From: an uncultured Ferrovibrio sp.
GTDB taxonomy: Bacteria > Pseudomonadota > Alphaproteobacteria > Ferrovibrionales > Ferrovibrionaceae
Direction of reading: 5' to 3'
NCBI RefSeq assembly: GCF_937960835.1
Contig: NZ_CALGPC010000011.1
Location: forward strand, 142,966-206,965
Length of the DNA: 64,000 bases
Below the pieces are notes generated by a model that was not told where the DNA came from, did not search any database, and was given only the letters and a program-made list of their open reading frames with translations. The position numbers and the translations under genes are program-made. Positions 59,495-64,000 of this stretch are shown here, piece by piece (position 1 is the first letter of the stretch; each line of letters opens with the position of its first letter).

Positions 59495-60478
59495 TTATCT
59501 GCTCGCAGCCAGCCCGAGACTTCTCACGAGTTCCGTCCACGGGCCGGTCTCTTCAGCGAGTAATCGCTTGAAGGCTTCGTCGTCCGTCGCCGCTTCCTCA
59601 ATGCCAAACGTATCGAGAATGGCTTTCATCTGTTCGGTTTCGCCTGCTTCAACCGCAAGGCGCGAAAGCGTCTTAATCATCGCCTCGGACATTCCTGCAG
59701 GCCCCACCAGGCAAACAAATGTTTTCAGCTGAAACGTGCGCGATGGGAGACCTTGTTCGAGATATGTCGGCACGTCCGGCAGCCGCTTCATCCGGCGATC
59801 GTGCGTCATAGCGATCGCCCGGCCTTCACCTGACTGAATGACGCTGATAGCCCCCGGATAGGTACCGGTTGCGCACTGGATAATCCCGGCGGCCAAGTCC
59901 TTCCACATCGGCGCCTCGCCTCGATACTGAACCGGCTCCATCTGGATCCCGAAATGACGATTCAACTCGAGTGTGGCAAGATGGCCATAAGTGCCCTGGC
60001 CGAAGTTGCCGAAGTTCACGGGATGGCTTCGGGCGTACTGCGCCAATTCTGCGAGGTTGGTAACCCCAGTTGATTTGTGGACGATCAAAGGAAGCTGTCC
60101 GGTGGACATGCTCGATATTAATGAGAAGTCCTTATCCGGGTCATATGGCAACGTCTCGTACAGAACGCGATTTGATATCAGTGCTGACGATAACGTAGCC
60201 ATCAGCGTATAGCCGTCGGGGGGTGCCTGGATCATGGCTTGTGCGGCGACGATTCCGCTCGCCCCTGGCCGATTCTCTATCAGGACTGGCTGACCTAGCC
60301 GGACAGAGATGTGGGCGCCGTAGGCCCGTGCAAATAAGTCGACCAAGCCGCCGGGCGGATATGCACTGAGGATTTTTATGGAGCGAGTGGGCCATTGCTG
60401 TGCCAAGCCAGGAACCGCAAAAGCCGTGCTAGCGAATGCCGCTGCAGTATTCAGCAGACTTCGGCGGGTTATCCTCAT
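59495..60478 (-). CDS. Tripartite tricarboxylate transporter substrate-binding protein (TctC/Bug)
   Basis: A 327-aa exported solute-binding protein. Signal MRITRRSLLNTAAAFASTAFAVPGLAQ is Tat-like. Motifs PTRSIKILSAYPPGGLVDLFARAY and VLIENRPGASGIVAAQAMIQAPPDGYTLM are diagnostic for the Bug family. It would bind a carboxylic acid. The tctA and tctB membrane partners are absent, so this is an orphan receptor, as is common. It is 21 bp upstream of regulator 1 and may deliver or sense its ligand (inference). Confidence 0.92.
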   Translation of the reverse strand: MRITRRSLLNTAAAFASTAFAVPGLAQQWPTRSIKILSAYPPGGLVDLFARAYGAHISVRLGQPVLIENRPGASGIVAAQAMIQAPPDGYTLMATLSSALISNRVLYETLPYDPDKDFSLISSMSTGQLPLIVHKSTGVTNLAELAQYARSHPVNFGNFGQGTYGHLATLELNRHFGIQMEPVQYRGEAPMWKDLAAGIIQCATGTYPGAISVIQSGEGRAIAMTHDRRMKRLPDVPTYLEQGLPSRTFQLKTFVCLVGPAGMSEAMIKTLSRLAVEAGETEQMKAILDTFGIEEAATDDEAFKRLLAEETGPWTELVRSLGLAASR

Positions 60479-60645
60479 GCCGCTACGTCCCCAATTCAGC
60501 GTGTCGTAAAACCCGCTGCTTTGCTGTTATTAGGTGTGCCCCAAATGATACGCCGGTTAAGATGAGAACTGGCGTTAAGAGTTGTTAAAGTCAGGGAATC
60601 CAACAACTTGGATCGGTAATCAAGGCCGAGACGCCTCGGCACAGG
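60479..60645. other. Interval between TctC gene and regulator 2
   Basis: About 165 bp, with AT-rich segments (TTAAGAGTTGTTAAAG). It holds the TctC promoter and the 3' end of regulator 2. No gene. Confidence 0.4.
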
Positions 60646-63543
60646 CTAGCTAGTTACCCGACCTGACGAAGCGGAGGATTCTACGCTAGCCCTCTGGTGA
60701 TTCCGGATCCGGTTTTGTGCCTCGATAAGCTCGGGACACCCGGTTTTCTCACTCATTTTGGCGTACGCCGAGTCGACGACGCTAAATGCATCGTCAAAGC
60801 GATCCTCCGCGACGAGTAATTCCGATAGAGCCAGCGCCGCTCTCGCCTCTAGCATGTAAGCACCTATTTCTCGCGCGTCTCTGATTGCATCCGCAAACAG
60901 TCGCTCTGCGGCCGAGGAGTTACCGGCGCGCAGTTGGATCAGACCATCTACGCGGAGTACCTCAGCCAGACACCATCTCTCACCTGGCAGCACAGCATAC
61001 TTGCGTGCTTCGCGCATGGCGCTGCCCGCCTTGTCGATCTCGCCGTTCGCGAGATGCATTTCAGCAAGCATGCAGTAATACATCGGCGCCCGCATGGTGA
61101 ACCCCCAGGCGATGAGGTCTTCCAGCTTGGACCTTGCCTCTGTTAAGGCGCCGAGTTCATTCCGTCGGGCTCGAAGGACCGCCGCGAAAAAGCGGCGCAC
61201 GCGACCCCAGATCTCGATATCTTCCCGGCGGCCATCTTCTTCCAGCATCGCCTGATACTTGGCAGCGGCCTCGAGATCGCCAGCCCACAAAGCGATCGGT
61301 ATCGATCCGAGGGACAGCAGATTCGATAATGATACAGTATGGCCAATCGACTCCGCCCGTTCAGTCGCTTCCCGCAAAACCTGCGTGGCCCGCTTGGGTT
61401 CTCCCGAGAGCCAGAGGACGAGCGCTAGCGAACACTTGATAGCTACAAGCTGGTCAAGATTGTACCTGGTGTTTCGTACCGGAACCTGATCCCGCTCGTA
61501 TCGAAGAGCCAGCCTCTCAAGTCTCTGGCTCGCGGAGTTCAACTGACCGAGGTAGATCTCGGCCATTCCCAGGAGACGGTCCGCCTCAGGTATTGCCGAC
61601 CAATCGGAACACGCTTCGGCAATCTCCTTAAACCTATTCAGTCGCTCGATGGCCTCTAAGGAGCGCCCGGTGTAAATCAGGGTCACTGATAGGCCCCACA
61701 GGCCGCGGAGCTGGAACTCTGTGCTGTTTCCCTCAATGCCCAGTTCGAAGCAGTTGAGCCATGCTGCATCCGTTTCCGCGGTGAACGGCTGCGCAAAGTT
61801 CATCCCTGATGCGCGGGACCACGCCAGCTTCATCTTTATGTTGGTCGGGCAGTCCTTGATGCGGTCCAATTCGTGCACTGCCCTACCGACGGCGGACCGG
61901 AATTCGCCGACCAGCGACAGCTCCTCCCAGAGGGGGATTGCGACTGCCGTCAGCGTGACGCCCAGCTTTTTGTCTCCATTGGCGCCAAAGGCCCAGGATA
62001 GGGCCTTGCGCAGGTCATCTACCCTCGGCGCGTACTCTTCCATCCATGCGTGCTTGTCACGTTTTGACCACTCGGCATCTGCCCGCTCGAATATTGAAAG
62101 GATATGACGAGCATAGACGGGCATTGCACGTTCATGCTCGGACTCATCCACCAGTCTTGCCGCTGCATAAAGCCGAGTGGTTTCCAGCAAACGGCACCGA
62201 AGAACTCCACTTTCGTATTCCGTTGCGACGAGCGACCTGGAACTGAGGCGCTCGAGTGCAGATAAGGTTTGCGGTGCGTCTAAGCCGCTCGCTTCTGACA
62301 AGGCAACTGCGTCTGCCATGTTGAATACGCCAGCAAAGACAGACAGCAGCCTCAGCAGTTTCGCTTCGTCGTCAGATAGCAGCCGATAGCTCCAGTCCAG
62401 CGTCGCGAGCAGTGTTTGCTGGCGGACTGGGGCATCTCGAGGTCCATTGCTTAGCAGCCGGAAACGTTGCTCCAGCAGCGTCAGCAGCTTCGGAACCCCA
62501 AATGCTGCGGTCTTGCTGGCGGCTAGCTCGATCGCCAATGGAATGCCGTCCAGCTGTTGGCAGATAGCAGCCACATGTGGTGCGTCGAGGTCGGTCAAGG
62601 TGTATTCGCCGCGTTCACGAGCCCTGGTGACGAATAGCTCTATGGCGGAATACTCCATCGCCTGCTGTGCGGTTACGCCTTGGCTAATTGCAGGGACTTC
62701 GAGCATCGGCAACCGGTGGACATGCTCCAGGACATGCCCGAGGGGCTCTCGACTGGTCGCAAGAATTGTCACATCGGGCAAAGCTGCGAGAAGCCGACTG
62801 ACAGCCGCAGCTACAGGCGCCAGGAGATGTTCACAATTGTCCAGAACAAGCAGTACTCGCTGACCGAGAAGTGCGTTTACTACGCCGGTAAGATGGTCGT
62901 CAGCGGTTTGCCGCGCGCCCACGGCATTCGCAATAGCGGCCCCCACGTACTGCGGGTCGCCGATTGTAGCCAGGTCAATGAAGCAAATCCCGTCCCTGTA
63001 GGTTTCTCTGACCTGGTGCGCCACGGAAATGGCGATTGTGGTTTTTCCGACACCGCCTGGACCCACGATTGTAGTGCATCGCTCTTCAGCAATCGTGTTG
63101 ACCAGCTTTCTAATCTGTTCGGATCGTCCGATTACTGTGGTTGGTTCAGGTAGCGGCTTGCGTGCTCTCGCAATCGGGGCAACCGGGTTCTCGGCTGCGG
63201 TTGAGATTACTTCAACTGTCCCAACAAACCGGTATCCGCGCCAGGGCACAGAGGCGATGTAGGACGCGTGTTCTGCTGTGTCCGATAATGCGCGCCGGAG
63301 CGATGCGATGTTGACTCTGAGATTGCTGTCGTGGACGAATGCGCCAGGCCAAGCAAATTCCTGAAGTTCTTGTTTGCTTACCGGCTCTCCAGGCTGACGC
63401 AGAAGCAGTGTCAAGATGTCCAGCGCTCGTGCACCGATGCGGACCGGCTTCCCGTCACGCAGAAGGAGCTGCCGGGCTGGCGTAAATCGGAAAGGCCCGA
63501 ACAAGTACGTATTCTGGTCTGGCCCCACATCCCGGGTAGCCAT
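60646..63543 (-). CDS. Winged-helix/NB-ARC ATPase/TPR transcriptional regulator 2
   Basis: A 965-aa paralogue of regulator 1 in the same domain order. The DNA-binding domain has FRFTPARQLLLRDGKPVRIGARALDILTLLLRQPGEPV. Walker A is GPGGVGKTTIAISVAHQV and Walker B QRVLLVLDNCEHLLAPV, with ILATSREPLGH after it. The C-terminal ~500 residues are TPR-like (RLERLALRYERDQVPVRN etc.). The two regulators share blocks along their whole length, so they arose by duplication. They may act on the molybdo-hydroxylase genes downstream on the same strand. Confidence 0.9.
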   Translation of the reverse strand: MATRDVGPDQNTYLFGPFRFTPARQLLLRDGKPVRIGARALDILTLLLRQPGEPVSKQELQEFAWPGAFVHDSNLRVNIASLRRALSDTAEHASYIASVPWRGYRFVGTVEVISTAAENPVAPIARARKPLPEPTTVIGRSEQIRKLVNTIAEERCTTIVGPGGVGKTTIAISVAHQVRETYRDGICFIDLATIGDPQYVGAAIANAVGARQTADDHLTGVVNALLGQRVLLVLDNCEHLLAPVAAAVSRLLAALPDVTILATSREPLGHVLEHVHRLPMLEVPAISQGVTAQQAMEYSAIELFVTRARERGEYTLTDLDAPHVAAICQQLDGIPLAIELAASKTAAFGVPKLLTLLEQRFRLLSNGPRDAPVRQQTLLATLDWSYRLLSDDEAKLLRLLSVFAGVFNMADAVALSEASGLDAPQTLSALERLSSRSLVATEYESGVLRCRLLETTRLYAAARLVDESEHERAMPVYARHILSIFERADAEWSKRDKHAWMEEYAPRVDDLRKALSWAFGANGDKKLGVTLTAVAIPLWEELSLVGEFRSAVGRAVHELDRIKDCPTNIKMKLAWSRASGMNFAQPFTAETDAAWLNCFELGIEGNSTEFQLRGLWGLSVTLIYTGRSLEAIERLNRFKEIAEACSDWSAIPEADRLLGMAEIYLGQLNSASQRLERLALRYERDQVPVRNTRYNLDQLVAIKCSLALVLWLSGEPKRATQVLREATERAESIGHTVSLSNLLSLGSIPIALWAGDLEAAAKYQAMLEEDGRREDIEIWGRVRRFFAAVLRARRNELGALTEARSKLEDLIAWGFTMRAPMYYCMLAEMHLANGEIDKAGSAMREARKYAVLPGERWCLAEVLRVDGLIQLRAGNSSAAERLFADAIRDAREIGAYMLEARAALALSELLVAEDRFDDAFSVVDSAYAKMSEKTGCPELIEAQNRIRNHQRASVESSASSGRVTS

Positions 63544-64000
63544 CGGTTACCGCTCCCCTCGGTGACAAAACTTTAGCCAGGCAGCCGTGTGGCGCCACGC
63601 CCCGATTTCAGCGGATGCAAGTATATGACCACCGCACCAGCGAGCTAATGACAATTGCCTCTCAGTCCCGGTTTGGGCGGGCCGCCATGACCCACGAATC
63701 ATCCCAGTGACGGTGCACTGATATTGCAGCGAAGTATCGTGTAATGCGTTGAATATAAATGGTTTTCTTTCGGCTTTTGAATTTCTCGCCCGTGAAGTTT
63801 GGCCGTTGCGGGGCACGAATTCAAATCAGGAGATTGCGCGAATCTATTACCAAACCTTATAGGTAGTCGTTGCCGATCCAGAGACGGCCGTGAGGTTCCG
63901 CGCCAGTGCGGAATACTACGGTTGTGGCCTGACCCCATAGGGTGGTCCGGTTTCAATCTTAGTTCATGATCGGCCTTGGGGCTATTGCCTGGGCAGATGA
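63544..64000. other. Gene-poor right edge
   Basis: Only short open frames without family features are seen. The AT-rich stretch at 63740-63770 (GAATATAAATGG, TTCTTTC) may hold the promoter of regulator 2. A possible plus-strand start ATG at 63968 runs off the window edge and cannot be judged. Confidence 0.5.

Noticed and set aside
63547..63956. Short minus-strand open frames at the right edge
   Set aside because: No ribosome site, no recognisable motif, and they overlap each other in different frames.
1..64000. CRISPR arrays, rRNA and tRNA genes
   Set aside because: No regularly spaced repeats, no rRNA-like conserved stretches and no cloverleaf with TTCRA-type loop were noticed on either strand; tRNA detection by eye is not exhaustive.

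Overview
The window looks like chromosomal DNA of a GC-rich alphaproteobacterium, probably of the Rhodospirillales type. Supporting this are the suf operon headed by an Rrf2 regulator, alphaproteobacterial-style leuA with an attenuator-like leader, the anaerobic ubiquinone set ubiTUV, SCOT-type scoAB, ugpBAEC and PII. Species cannot be fixed from sequence alone. About 60 protein genes are supported, including three too short to stand out as ordinary ORFs: two leucine-rich leader peptides and a 46-aa membrane protein. I see no rRNA, tRNA or CRISPR array.

1-12 kb: a hybrid histidine kinase cut by the window edge, facing a LuxR-type response regulator; bioB; an MFS exporter with a small anchored partner; a Pmp3/YqaE peptide; mdh; an HSD10-like dehydrogenase; several small envelope proteins; and scoAB with a strong terminator.

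12-20 kb: leuA preceded by two consecutive Leu-rich leader ORFs and nested hairpins; ubiTUV under a perfect FNR/FixK box; a solitary PII gene; and znuABC with a leading 46-aa membrane ORF under a Zur-like palindrome.

20-30 kb: a class A penicillin-binding protein, an alpha/beta hydrolase, a Bcr/CflA exporter, a YgjP-type metallopeptidase, and ugpBAEC behind a textbook Pho box.

30-42 kb: a surface-glycan cassette whose parts parallel the Arn lipid-modification pathway (epimerase-like SDR, DegT aminotransferase, DPM-type glycosyltransferase, ArnE-sized SMR protein, methyltransferase, GT-C-like membrane protein). Next comes the complete operon rrf2-sufBCDS-sufT-erpA with repeated GACC-N5-GGTC operators.

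42-64 kb: an IS3-family element marks the boundary to an accessory region of visibly lower GC. It holds a P-loop kinase probably truncated by the IS, a LysR/azoreductase pair, a methyltransferase/exported-protein pair, a catalase, and two periplasmic molybdenum hydroxylase systems (paoABC, and iorAB with a diheme cytochrome c). It ends with two large paralogous winged-helix/NB-ARC/TPR regulators flanking a TctC-type solute-binding protein. I infer that this arm handles oxidation or detoxification of aldehydes or N-heterocycles plus oxidative stress.
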